A stretch of DNA of 64,000 nucleotides, from assembly GCA_026413225.1 (NCBI GenBank), contig CM048552.1:163754053-163818052 (forward strand), read 5' to 3'. Shown piece by piece: positions 7,151 to 19,809 of the stretch. The DNA is from Otis tarda. Its lineage: Eukaryota; Chordata; Aves; Otidiformes; Otididae. The notes below the pieces were generated by a model. The model did no database searches. It was not told the origin of the DNA and saw nothing but the letters and a program-made list of their open reading frames with translations. Made by a program: the position numbers and the translations under genes. The first letter of the stretch is position 1. Every line of letters starts with the position of its first letter.

Positions 7151-9882
7151 AGCCAAGGGAAAGAACTGGAGCACAATCAGTTCCAGGAAAAGTCCTTGTA
7201 CCCTCAACTGCCATATCTGCAAAAACGAAAAGAAAAAAAAAGAAAAGAAAGTCTGAGTGACAGGAAATATTATACCTCCATTCTTTGCAACCTTTTTCAC
7301 TCCACTCAGTTTTAACAAATTCTGAATTTACTTTTTTATATTCTCTTCTCCTTACTTAAGGATGTAGAATAGTTTCAATAACTCGTTCAAATCCTTCTGC
7401 ACTTTTAAGTTAAAAAGAGAATACTAGAAAACCTTTAATTACTTTATTCACATATGAAACACACATATAACTTTGCTTCTAACTGTTAATCTTGAGCCAA
7501 TGCAGACAGTGCAATTTTATTTTCTGTGCTAAAAATCAGCTTATTTTGCTTCCTCAGAAGACTTTCCTGCTGGTGAACAACTGATAGCATTTGGGTTCAG
7601 GTCAAAGTTGTATTACGAATCTACATGAAAACAAAATACACTGTTGGAAACAATTCACTTTAAGAAAAATATTTAAGCACTTGAAGCAAATTTAATTTGT
7701 GTTCATTCTTTAAAAAAAAAACCCGCAAACTTTCATTTTACTTTATAGGTTTGCACTAAACAGCTTTTAGGAAAGATTAAAGGCAATATTATAAGTCATT
7801 TAAAATCTGGCTCCTTCTTCTCTTTTCCTTTATTTGTGGAATCGTCAAATTCTTGTTCACATCATTTATTTATCCAATCTGTCTTAGTTGGGCAGATGCA
7901 TTATTAAAAAGATTTACACCTTTTCACCCCTGACTTCTCACTCCTTATAACCCAGCTACAAAACGTGTCAAAAAAAGCTGAAGTTGTGCCAAAATCTTGC
8001 CACAGGACTGCTTAGGCTAGCACAGGTCTAGGCTTCAGCATGAGATGACATATAAACTTCCGTATCACTCAGGCAAATTCAGCATAAACTGGTAAAGTCT
8101 TATTTTGCTGATAGTTTCAGATATAGGTAATATTTTCTTGCCAATATACATAGCTGTTTTAGGGGGCACTTAAGAGCATTAGCTTACTGAAGTGAAACTG
8201 CTGTTGATATAAAAAGCTTTGATTCAAAAACAGGACAAGGTGACCTGAAATTAGGATGATGTAATTGTCTTGACAAATATACAAATATATATATTCTGAT
8301 AAAGTCTGTAATGCATTTCCTATGTGCATGTAGATGGTAGCGGAGTTCAATTCCTAGACCTATTGTACTCACGCTCTGAAAGACAGTAGCCTCCCTTTAA
8401 AAGAAAGAAGAATCACTCACCAAGATTCCATCTCCCATCAAAAAGAACAGCAGCTAGCTGGTGAATTGTTCATTCCAAGGTGACACATTGGATGTATTAA
8501 TTATCAATGGGTAATTATCAGGTATCAAACCACTTTGAGTTTGTTGTATTTCTACACAGTGTGTGTTTAGTAGCAAAGATCCATAGTGTCCTCAACTCTG
8601 TCTTCTGTGTTTTTGATACCATAAAGCAGTAATTCTTATTGTGACACTGTCTTCTGACTTAAAACTTTTTTGAGCTTCTTCTTAAGGAAAAAACCCATAT
8701 TTCTTGTTCAACACTATTCTTCTGCATAGACTACTAACAAATCCGATAGCATAATCATACTTTTAGTTCACCTCTTTTGCTTTTACCTACTCAACTCTAA
8801 TGATAGTTTACTATTACTGTGACGTAGTTTTACTACAGCTGTTAACATGTTGTTGCTACAGAATGTATTGTACGTTTATTCAAGTAAAGTGACATAAGGA
8901 TATTTAGCAAATACTTTGAACCTCTGGAGTTACATTAAAAAAAATATGAAAAAGTACACTATACTGAGAGAGAGGCTGTTTGTTTTTTGTATTATTCTAT
9001 CTTCAGCTATAACTATTAGGTAAGTTCTAAAAATACACAGCTATGAACCTTATGCACAAAGGTACAGAATTATGTATTTCAATATTTATTATGTTATACC
9101 TTCAATAAAATAAAGTAAAAAGATAAAGATAACTCCTCATGAAATCTGATCAATATCTGAACAAAATACCAGTTCATATATTAGTGCAATAACAATAATA
9201 TTTCTGTTAATGAGTTATAATTTCAATAACAATGCTCTCACTACAGATAAATTTGTCCTTATTCATTTCTATAAAACAAATGAAACCAGATCAAGAACAT
9301 TTAAAAATTGCCTCAGGTTCAAACCAGCTTTTTGTGTCTTACTTTGGGAAAACACAGTGTAGCTTCAGAAATATTTTTGTTTCATTATTCTTAGACAAAA
9401 ATAAAGCCCTGAGCTTAGCTTCAATTTTCCCCTGAAAATGCATAAGATTTACAATAGGTCAGTGCCTGCTTCTTTATAGAGTTAGTGATAGCAGAGCAAT
9501 AGTAATTTGGGAAAACATTCTGATCGTAAGCTACATCTGTCAGTGACTGAGTCTGCAGTTCATTGATTTTTCTTTGCAAGACACAAAGTACATCCTCTGT
9601 TTCTCAGATAGAGACTAAAGTAATCACAATGCAGCTTCCTTAAAGAGAATGATATGAAAGACTAGATTCTCAGCTATCACAAATTGGCAAAGCTCTATTA
9701 CTTGCTGTCGAGATCTGTCAAACTGCACTGCCAGAGACTCGTCAGTAGCTGTACTTAATATTCTGCTTCAATGAGTTATACCTTTATTTTTGCATAAAGT
9801 TTGTCAAAGGGAAAAAAAAAGTTTATAGTGAAGTAGTCATCTTTCCTTTATTAGGTATCATAGAGATCGTGATATTAAGTAG
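7150..9882. other. No recognisable element
   Basis: AT-rich sequence with short A or T runs. Open frames of 60-70 codons lack initiation context, domains or codon structure. I see no exon pair, RNA gene or repeat. Confidence 0.5.
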
Positions 9883-10448
9883 TGGTAGGTTGACCCTAAT
9901 CAACATTCAAATACCCACACAGCCATTCACTAATCCCCCTCTTCTGTGACATGAGGAGAAAATAGAAGGAAGGTAAGATGACTCATGGTTTGAGACAAAA
10001 ACAGTTTAATAGGGAAAGCAAGAGCAATGCACTCCAATGGAGCAAAGAAGGATTTTACTCCCTACTTCTCTTTATCAGACAGATGTTTAGTCACTTCCTG
10101 GAAAGAAAAAAAAAAGTTGCGTGGGAAGACAAAAGCCATAACCACAAACTTTTTCCCCTTCCTCCTATTTTTCCTCAGCTTTTATTCCTGAGCATGTTGT
10201 TGTTCGGGTTATCCTTTTGGCTCGTTGGAATCAGCAGTCTCGGCTGTACCTCCTCGCAACCTCTTGCTTACCTCTGACCTACTTGTTGGTAGAGGAGGAA
10301 TGGACAGGGACAGACAGAGAGGGGGGAAAGGAGAAGTTTTGGTGTAGTCCAAACACTGTTCTTCCACAGCCAACACACTACCATTTTATCAGCACTGTTT
10401 TAGTCACAAATCCAAAACACAGCACTATTAGGCTGCTATGAAGACAAC
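9883..10448 (-). repeat. ERV-L-type avian LTR, antisense, 5' end lost
   Basis: Read on the minus strand it ends ...GAGGGGGATTAGTG and GGGTCAACCTACCA. Upstream it carries CTATTAAACTGTTTTTGTC and, near its start, GTGTTTTGGATTTGTG. These blocks occur in the same order in the sense LTR at 31953-32565. The start of U3 is missing at 10448, where another LTR in the opposite direction begins. Confidence 0.7.
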
Positions 10449-10934
10449 TGTCCTGATTTCAGCAAGGATAGAGTTGATTTTCCTCTCAGTAGCCGGTGTT
10501 TTGGATTTCAGATGTTAAGAATGCTGATTAACACAATGATGAGTTATTGCTAATGAGAGCAAGGACACACTCTCTGGCTTTCCAAGTCTCATTAATGTGC
10601 AGGTGCAGGAAGCTAGGAGAAGGACAGACAGAATAATTGACCCAAACTGGCCAAAGAGAGTATTCCATGCTAAAAACTTCATCCTCAGTATATAAGTGGG
10701 GGTTGCTCATGTCGGGGGGGCATCCATTTTCCATTTTCCATTTTTTTCCATCTCATCTCTCCCTTGCTTGCTGGCATCATTCCCTCTACCTTACTGGCTC
10801 CCTTTCACTACTTTGCATGCTGCTTGTTTTCATTTCCATGATCATGGCTCAGGATGGGCTATATCGGTCATTGGGACATCGTGTGGTGAGAAATCATGCA
10901 TTGTTCATTTTGTATATTTTAGCATCCTAAAACA
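10449..10934 (+). repeat. ERV-L-type avian LTR, sense, truncated at its 3' end
   Basis: Begins TGTCCTGATTTCAGC and GGATAGAGTTGATTTTCC. It contains GACCCAAACTGGCC and TATTCCATGC and a TATA box AGTATATAAGTGG near 10687. Antisense relatives lie at 11575-11958, 45975-46218 and 60271-60799. It is cut by the CR1 that begins at about 10938. Confidence 0.7.
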
Positions 10935-10937
10935 CAC

Positions 10938-11389
10938 AAAGGGCCACAAAGATGATCAGAGGGCTGGAGCACCTCTTCTATGAGGGTAGGCTGAGAGAAC
11001 TGGGTCTATTTAGCCTGGAGAGAAAAGGCTCTGGGGAGACCTTATAGCTGTCTTCCAGTATCTAAAGAGGGCTTATAAGAAAGATGGGGAGAAACTCTTT
11101 AGCAGGGTCTGTTGTGAAAGGACAAGGGGCAGTGGCTTTAAAAGAGAAGGAAGCAGATTCAAACTGGATATAAGGACAATTTTTTTGTTTTTTACAATGA
11201 GGGTAGTGGAACACTGGCACAGGTTACTCAGAGAGGCGGTATATGCTCCATCCCTGGAAATGTTCAAGGTCAGGTTGGACAGGGCTCTGAGCAACCTGAT
11301 CTAGTTGAAGCTGTTCCTGCTTCTTGCAGGGGGGCTCGACTAGAAGACCTTTGAAGGTCCCTTCCAACCCAAAGTATTCTATAATTCTA
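10938..11389 (+). mobile_element. CR1 3' fragment
   Basis: Starts GGCCACAAAGATGATCAGAG within the last part of ORF2 and runs through the 3' UTR (CTAGAAGACCTTTGAAGGTC) to ATTCTATAATTCTA. The coding part matches the ends of the CR1s at 1-1200 and 14455-15734 but is interrupted by stops. Confidence 0.92.
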
Positions 11390-11574
11390 GATACAAAACA
11401 TTTATATTTGAGTGTTACAATTAGATTTTCCATTGCTGCTTGCATTCTTATATATTTATTCAGTGTTGGATTTGGCTCCTCTGAACTGATTAGAATGATA
11501 TGAGGAAATAAATATCAGTATTTGTCTTATCTAATTTTAGAAATCTAAATGTCCATATAATATCTTGTGACAAA

Positions 11575-11958
11575 ACAAAACAAATGACGCACAATGACTC
11601 GATGATTGATACAGCCTGTCCTAAGCAGTGATCAAGGAATCAAAAACAAAAAGTAATCCTGCAACTACTCTAAGCAGAAAGCAAAAAAAAGCTTTTATAC
11701 TGAGCATGACATCTATGGTATGGAATACTCTCTTTGGCCAGTTTGGGTCAACTGTACTGCCTAGATGACTCTCAGTTTCTTGCACCTACACATTAGAAAA
11801 ACCTGGGAAGCAGAAAAAAAAAAAAATCCTTTGTCTCTCTCACTAATAACATCAGTGTATTATCAACATTCTTCACATATCAAATCCCATGCTAAATCCA
11901 AACCATAGCAGCTACTGAGAAGAAATTTAGCTCCTAAATCCCAGCCCAAACCAGGACA
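11575..11958 (-). repeat. ERV-L-type LTR fragment, antisense
   Basis: On the minus strand it begins TGTCCTGGTTTGGGC. It contains GACCCAAACTGGCCAAAGAG and TATTCCATACCATAGATG followed by a GTATAAAAGC TATA-like box (about 11690-11700). The far end is blurred. Confidence 0.65.
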
Positions 11959-11961
11959 TCT

Positions 11962-14454
11962 AGATTGCATACTGGTAGATTAATAGCTGGTTTTAGATGT
12001 TTCTTCATTATTTAAACTCCTCCAGCATCAATTTAAGATTTAAACTTTGTTCCAAATCTAGGGCTTTTTTTTTTTTTCTTTCCCCTTCGTAGGTGAGTAA
12101 CTATGAGAATTAATAGGTACTCCAGGAGAGCACCTGGAATGCATTCTTCAGGTCCTGTGTAGCACTCGGGACATAGAGGAGAATCATGAGAGTCTTGCAG
12201 TAGATGAGAAGCTTTCCAGGATACTGTGATGTGATTGTTAAAAATCTCTCTGGATATGTTATTTATTTCATCTGCAAGTACATCCTATAGTATGGCTGCA
12301 TTTGTGGCAAGAGCTTACATTTTTTTCTGACACATTTATCAGCTTTCTCACTACCCACAGGAATCTTTTTCCATTGTGCCAAGTTGAGAATTACTTCTGT
12401 TGCCTAGATATGTTTATGTTTTTCCAGGAATAGTAAAAAAAAATCAAGCTGTTACCAGAACATGGCCCTGTTACTGAAGTCTGGAGGGTAATAAGAGACT
12501 TGTGTTCCCTGGTGATGATGAGGACAGATGACAGTATTCAGGGACAAGTTGTGTGGCTTTGGTCTGGTATCCTAGAAAATATATAGTAAAATCTGTTGTC
12601 TGTTTTCAATGACCTACCTATTTCTTAAGCATCTTATGTGGGAGTCAGCAAAGACAGAGCTGCTATAGAGCTAAGGCTTTTTAAAAGGTGTTGTTACAGG
12701 AATGATGAAGAAGGAATATTATGCACAAGTGAGAGAAAGTAGAAGTTTGTGTTGGTGTAGTGGTTCAGTGGGAGGAGGAATATGGCATCTGATTATCCCA
12801 AGGCTTCTCATCATAATATGCAAATATGAACTTCAAATGTGTGAATTGTCCTCCAGAAATAACAGGAAAAGTGAGGTTTTCCTTAATTGCTTTGCTGAAT
12901 CAAGGCCTTAATTACCATGCAAATGGTACAATTATATATATAAAATATATACAACAAAGCATTTTTCTGTGACATTTAACTTAGAAGTAGTACAATGACT
13001 TAGATATTTTAAGATTCAATTGAAATGTAGAGGCTTCACTATTATAGTACTGTAATTTCTTATTGTTACCAAACCTCCTGAGAATCTTGGAAAACACAGC
13101 CTTTAATACTGAATTGGAAGTGTATGTGTATTAAAAAGCCAGAGCTTATAATTTTATATCCATTTAGTACATGGTTAATAACCATTACCCAACTTGGCAC
13201 TATCTAATTTTATCCCCATTAGATTGCAGTTGTGCCACTACTGTCCCATTTAAAGAGTGCTAGTCACTATCATTATAGTGAATCACAGTTACCTAGGAGA
13301 TAACCCAATAAAACAATCTTCCTGATGCAGCTTCTCCAGTGAAGCAAAGTACACTATAATAATACCCTACATTTATATGGCACTTTTAATCCCAAAGCAC
13401 TTCACAAATTATGTACAGAGAACATCACAAAACTGCAGCAGCTTGTAAGTAGTGAAGAGCATAAGGCAACAAGCATACAGGATACTGCCTGAAAGCAATA
13501 TGGAGGAGGAAATTTAACTGACACTTTTCCTATTATTAAATTATTCCTGCATTTCCAGTACCTACACACACAACAAATAACTCCATTAAGCATCTTTTCT
13601 ATGGTGTACATTGAGGCAAAAAGAGAAAAAGAGACAAGCTGAAGGGAAATAACACAATAAATGGGCCAATCTTGCTTAGTTTTTAACCTAGAGCTTATGG
13701 TAAATATAAACCTAATAGAGTATTCCCTCTCACTGAGATGTAAGCATGATGTGACAAAGCAGCCTGTTGTTACAAGACATTTCTCAGAAATATAGATTCA
13801 AATAACTGTTATTTAAGATCCTGAATTCCTTTAATCCTTGTAATCTAAATGGTATAATCTTGCGCATTTCACAGATCAGATTTGCACAAGTCTGAGATTC
13901 TTAGAGTGGGGACACAAGAGAAGGGGAGAACATTGTTAGCCTTGCTATCTAGCCTGCCATCTCATTTCTCCTGCTCGTTATATTAAACAGATATCATATA
14001 AAATTCAGCTTCATAAAAGACAAAACCCGTCACTTTTTTCTGTATAAAGTTACTAAAAATTGAAGTTTGATTGCATTCCTCACAAGTATTAAAAAGTAAA
14101 ATTTAAATATCTGCAACTTCTTCCTGTGTGAAAGTACCTCTGGTTGTGAAAGTTTTCTTTCTTTATTTTTGGGGGTGGGCGAAATGATACATTTTCTCCA
14201 CATCCCATGTGATGTATATGACCTGATCTTTATTAGTGGTATGGAAGTTACTATCACTAACTGTTTTTCAAATTCTAGATATTCTACAAAGCGATTTTTA
14301 CCTTTAATAAGAATATCAAGAACAGCCCTATACTAAGAACAACCTTAGATATTAAATGCTAATTCTTAAATTTTATCTTCTGAGTCATTAAATTATACAT
14401 ATTTCCAAGTTTTTCTTTATATTTTCTGGTGCTGTTATTTTAGTTGTTTTAGGA
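11962..14454. other. Mostly unrecognised; possible ancient SINE/LINE tail near 13360
   Basis: AT-rich sequence. Around 13360-13425, TAATAATACCCTACATTTATATGGCAC followed by CAAAGCACTTCACAAA resembles the antisense tail of an ancient amniote L3/MIR-type element. Nothing else is recognised. Confidence 0.35.
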
Positions 14455-15734
14455 ACATGGAGAGCAAGGAGGTGGTTGGTGACAGGGAAGTCCAAGGGAA
14501 GATCGTGCCTTCTATGACGGGGTGACGGCATCGGTGGACAAGGGACGAGCAACTGACATCATCTACCTGGACTTGTGCAAAGCTTTTGACACTGTCCTGC
14601 AAAACATCCTTCTCTCTAAACTAGAGAGACATGGGTTCGATGGACGGACCACTTGGTGGATAAGGAGTTGGCTGGATGGCTGAACTCAGAGAGTGGTGGT
14701 CAACGGCTCAATGTCCAAGTGGAGACCGGTCACGAGTGGCGTCCCTCAGGAGTCCGTGCTGGGCCCGGCCCTGTTCAACATCTTTGTCGGCGACATGGAC
14801 AGTGGGATAGAGTGCACCCTCAGCAAGTTCGCCGATGACACCGAGCTGTGTGATGCCATCGACACGCTGGAAGGGAGGGATGCCATCCAGAGGGACCTGG
14901 ACAGGCTGGAGAGGTGGGCCTGTGCCAACCTCATGAAGTTCAACCAGGCCAAGTGCAAGGTTCTGCACCTGGGTCATGGCAATCCCAGGCACAAATACAG
15001 GCTGGGCGGAGAATGGATTGAGAGCAGCCCTGAGGAGAAGGACTTGGGAGTGTTGGTGGATGAGAAGCTTAACATGAGCCAGCAATGCGCCCTTGCGGCC
15101 CAGAAGGCCAACCGCATCCTGGGCTGCATCAAGAGGAGCGTGACCAGCAGGTTGAGGGAGGTGATTCTACCCCTCTACTCTGCCCTGGTGAGACCCCACC
15201 TGGAGTACTGTGTCCAGTTCTGGAGCCCCCAACACAAGAAGGACATGGACCAGCTGGAGAAGGTCCAGAGGAGGGCCACGAAGATGATAAAAGGGCTGGA
15301 GCACCTTTCCTATGAGGACAGGCTGAGAGAATTGGGGCTGTTCAGCCTGGAGAAGAGGAGGCTCCAGGGAGACCTTATAGCGGTCTTCCAGTACCTTAAG
15401 GGGGCCTACAAGAAAGATGGGGAAAGGCTGTTTGGTAGGGCCTGTTGCAATAGGATGAGGGGTAATGGTTTTAAAATAGAGGGGGGTAGATTTAAATTGG
15501 ATATTAGGAAAAAATTTTTTACAATGCGAGTTATAGAACACTGGAACAGGTTGCCCAGAAAGGTGGTGGAGGCCCCATCCCTGGAAACGTTCAAGGCCAG
15601 GCTTGATGAGGCTCTGAGCAACCTGATCTAGTTGAGGATGTCCCTGGTCCTTGCAGGGCGGTTGGACTAGATGACCTTTGAAGGTCCCTTCCAACCCTAA
15701 CCATTCTATGATTCTATGATTCTATGATTCTATG
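14455..15734 (+). mobile_element. Well preserved CR1 LINE, 3' 1.3 kb
   Basis: 5'-truncated CR1 covering the middle and end of ORF2, the 3' UTR and a tail of four perfect ATTCTATG octamers (15703-15734). It is the cleanest CR1 in the window. From about 14510 to the ORF2 stop at 15631 it holds one frame, with a single in-frame TGA at 14681-14683. The absence of a target duplication and the octamer tail are normal for CR1. Confidence 0.95.
14684..15631 (+). pseudogene. CR1 ORF2 C-terminal part: RT palm/thumb and C-terminal domain
   Basis: ORF2 of CR1 encodes endonuclease and reverse transcriptase for target-primed reverse transcription. This 315-codon stretch is open from just after the TGA at 14681 to the natural stop. 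It has [19 protein letters not shown] (RT motif with GVPQ), then the catalytic [11 protein letters not shown] (FADD, both aspartates present). [14 protein letters not shown] follows, then the C-terminal [15 protein letters not shown] [17 protein letters not shown] and [18 protein letters not shown] at the end. The same frame extends upstream to about 14510 ([19 protein letters not shown]), so the TGA, in the codon expected after WLDG, is the only break. There is no start codon. The endonuclease and RT N-terminus are missing by 5' truncation. Confidence 0.9.
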
Positions 15735-18700
15735 AAAACCTTTTCCTTCCCAAAACAATACATACATAAAATTTTGATCAAAGTGTTGAATGCTTTCAAA
15801 AGTATGCAGTCTTTTTCAGATCTGCAAAAGCCTTGGAAAAGGTGTCCAATATCTTTCACAGCCATTTAAAACATAATCTGAGTAGCCACAAATAACATGC
15901 AAGGTACAAAGGAGTTGAAACTAGATCTCACAAAACCTAATATCTAAACAGGGGAGAAGATTTTTGCAACATATAGCATATCTATGTTTATACTAATCTG
16001 ACATAGGAAAGCCCTATCCCTATCTCAGCTATTATTAACTGAGATGGGTTGACCATATAACCTAATTTGTTTCAACCTTACAAATAGGGTACAAAATTCG
16101 TAAGTAAATTTTCCAATAATACTAAACCTGAAATGAACTTTTAAAGTTGGACTAACTAAATATCCATAAGCCATGTCCCAGAAGCATGGGACAAAGAGAA
16201 AGCTAGAAACAAATAATGTATACATAAACGGAATAATAACCATAAAGAAAAGGTAGAACAGTATCATTGAAAGACAAAGAGACTATACAGAGACTGAAAT
16301 CGTTGAATCATTGATTCAAAGCATAAGTGATCATATTTCTTCTGGCTCTGAATACACCTGAAATGATGACATCTTATGTATGCAGCACACATTTTCCTTA
16401 TATTAGGGTTTTGGTTTTTTTTTTGCTTAAATACTTCATTTTCTCAGTTTCCTTTTTAATTCTTCCATACCAGTGCAAAAAGTTATAAATTCAGCCAGAA
16501 CCTTGACTACTGTAGCTGGCATGCTGTAAATAAACAGGTGTGAGACTTTGTGTAACAAAATCATGGGTGATATAATAACATGCAATAGACAAGATGTTGG
16601 TAATGATCTCAAAAATATTAAAAATTGACAGAAATCAGTTTCACTTGAATTCATACATGAAGGGAGGTCTAAATACAGTCAACTGGAACTTATCAATGTT
16701 GTATTTTAGGAGTAAAAAATACAATTAAAAAGTATGCACCTGGAATATTATAATATACTGGAAATTACTAAGTTGATTGAGCCAACATTTTTAGAGGAAT
16801 TAAGATGCAACATAGGTTTGTTCTGAATGAGGGAAAGAAAGACTTTCCTCCAAACTGCCCAGAGAACTTACAAAATAGCAGAATAAGGATAATTTTATTT
16901 GATACTGAAACAAGCATCCTGGTTGCAGAGTTGTGTGTTAAATATAATGTCACAATAAGCAGTTTTAAGGAAATTATCAGTTTAAATAAGGGTAGTTGTA
17001 AACTTGGCATGGCAGATAGCTGCTAGGTTTTATTACCAATGTTCTCATAAAGATACAGGCATGAAATCTACCATAAATGCTGGTTTAAGAACACTAAAAT
17101 GAGAAATGGTTTCTTCCTGAATCTTTGATGGTTTTCCGTGATATGTAGTTCATCATGTCTATAAACTTCAGATTTAAACTTTTGATTCTTTTTAAAAATA
17201 TAGTTACTCTTGTGCATTGTTTATATTCTAAAAGAACTAGCTAAATACATATGCTATAGTATATAATTTAACATTGAAAATATCTTGATAATTTGTCCTA
17301 AAGCATATGAAAGTCACAGAGGTTGAATTAATCATTGTTATTCAGCCTAAGGGATTAAGATATGTTTTATCTAGTCTGGCCAATAGCATACTTCCAAAGA
17401 TCAGCTGAAAATTATTACATAACTAACAGAGAACCTTGTACCTAAGAAAGACCAATGCATGTAGATCAGAGTCTTTATTGACACAACATCTGATTTACAT
17501 TGCCAAGATGATAACAACAGATAGAAACTCCACAGCACTTTAGAGGTGGGTAAAAATCTATCTAAGGTTAAAATAGCCAGTGCTATTTGATCTGTTATGT
17601 TCATGATTTTATATTTTGTGAACAGTGTGAGTTCCCAGAAGTAGAAAGTCCACTGAGGTATTTTAGCTCCCAGGGTAAGATGTCAATAATCTTCCTAATC
17701 TCTACTAGCACAGGCCTTCTGACCTGGACCTCAGCAGGACCTGAAGCAAGTCCTTCTCTCACATATTTATACACATTTGTACTTTCTCATATCTGGTAGC
17801 TGCTTAGAAGGGGAGCAGAGTGGATGTTTGTCTTGTACCACCTTGACTATCTCCCTTAAAATGCCACAAAGATACTTCCTCACACTTTTTTCATTTTATC
17901 TGTTTTGAGAGTCTGCTGTTCACCACCAGCATGTATCAACATGATAAAACAGAAGCAATGTGTTCTATCCTTCGATTTCAAGAACCTGATGTGCACACCC
18001 ACTGCCTGCAAACTGCTGTTTAGACTGTAATTTGAGCATCTTGTAATGTAATGAAAGATTATATATTTAAGATGTACTTGTGTTATATAATGGTATAAAA
18101 ATATACTTTTAGATGCTTCGATATAACAATTTTTTTAAAAAAGATTAGTCTCCTCTTAAAATATATTCTACTTTGACATGTGATACCACAGTATTTGCAC
18201 AACATTTTAATTCACTGGAAGGTTCAGCATGTAAAATACTAAAATATGGACCGCTAATGGCATTTTTAAAATGAAGTGACTTCTCCCCTTTCTTTTAAAA
18301 ATAGTACAAATATACTTGTTCATTGAATCTTTAGCTAGTATAAATTCATTTTTAAGAAACCACACAAGATTAATCACCTGTGCATGTGGTACAGGGAGTA
18401 CCTGTTTCTCACTTGACAACAGAGGGAGCAAATATAGCTAATTTAGACAATTCTCAGATTATTATAGGAAGGTGAACTATATCCCACTCTTCATTTTCAC
18501 TTCTGGAGCCCATCTGTCAGCTTCTGCATTTCTAAGAAGCAAGAATACATCAGTGCTAAGTTTATCTGCTTTTATACTTTTTCCTCCTGTCTGAACTTTG
18601 TTAGTTCAAATCACATCCGTAGTTAATCTCTGGGTTGTAATACATTTGTAGCCACAAGCATCTTCTGAGAATGCAAAACCTGAATTTCATTAGGCCCTAA

Positions 18701-19389
18701 CAAGGCAGTATATGTACTTACTCTAATAAAATACCCTTGTAAATATTCAGGTATTTCTGAAGCTGATCTAGCCGCTGTCCTAAATAGTCTGTTCAGTTTC
18801 AGGCCAGAGTGTGATGAGATGAAGATCAGTAAGAGCAATTTCTGAGAGACTACAGGGATATAGGTTAGAAAGATGGAGAGTGGATCCAGGTACTTAGTAC
18901 AATTTTGACAATATTGATGACAACCATCTCCCTGTCAGGAGAAAAAAGGTGTGATGCAACACCTTCAGAGCAGTCTTTTGAAGGGGATAGGGAATTAGAT
19001 GAACAATGAGGAGAGGCACTTGAAGCACAGATGAAATGTCAGCTAGTGCTTTAAGGTGGATGATCCTAGGTCTTTTCTTCCTAGTGAGATCTTCAACCTC
19101 ATAAACTTAGAATAAATTACAAAATATGTAACAGGAAAGTTGTATTCTAACTGGTAAAACCTAAAATGACCAAGGAAGACAGCACAGAAACAAAACATAA
19201 ATAGTAGAGAAAGGGCTCTGAAAGAGTTCTTGCCCTGCGTATTGTGCTTCTGCATGCAGGTCTCTTAACTTCAGATTCATATCAACTCAGTGACTAACTT
19301 GGAGCAAACTGTGCAGTTCTTATTCATAGGAGGATTTCTTCCATTGCTTCTGACACTTTACTTTGTTTCCTGGTCTTATCAACATTCTT
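15735..19389. other. No recognisable element
   Basis: AT-rich unique-looking sequence. Open frames up to about 80 codons on both strands show no domain or signal. No RNA gene or repeat seen. Confidence 0.5.
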
Positions 19390-19809
19390 TTGTGCTGCAG
19401 TCTTGCAGCTCCTCGCAGAGGCTCTGGCGTAGTTGGCAGGATGGCAAGTAGTATCACTGATCATTTACAGAGGCATGGAGTGAATCTGAGTCCCATCTTC
19501 TTAGGTGAATGGGCTCCTGACAATTGGCATAATTGGGAAGCCATTGCCCTAGACATTCCCAGAGGGAGATTCAAGGTCAGCTTGCTGGCATTATCTTGAG
19601 CTCATTGAAGCATTCAGATAACATTGAAAGGAAGGAACACATTTTAACTCCTCATGTGCCAGGCTCCTGAAACTGAGATAATCCTTTAGGGAGGAATTGC
19701 AGGACATGAAGCCAAAAGGTAATGTCCAGAAGGCAATTGTGCCTGCTTGGCCAGAAAATGGAGGCTTATCAGTGGACAAGTAATGATTGCCCATACATTT
19801 TAATTCCAG

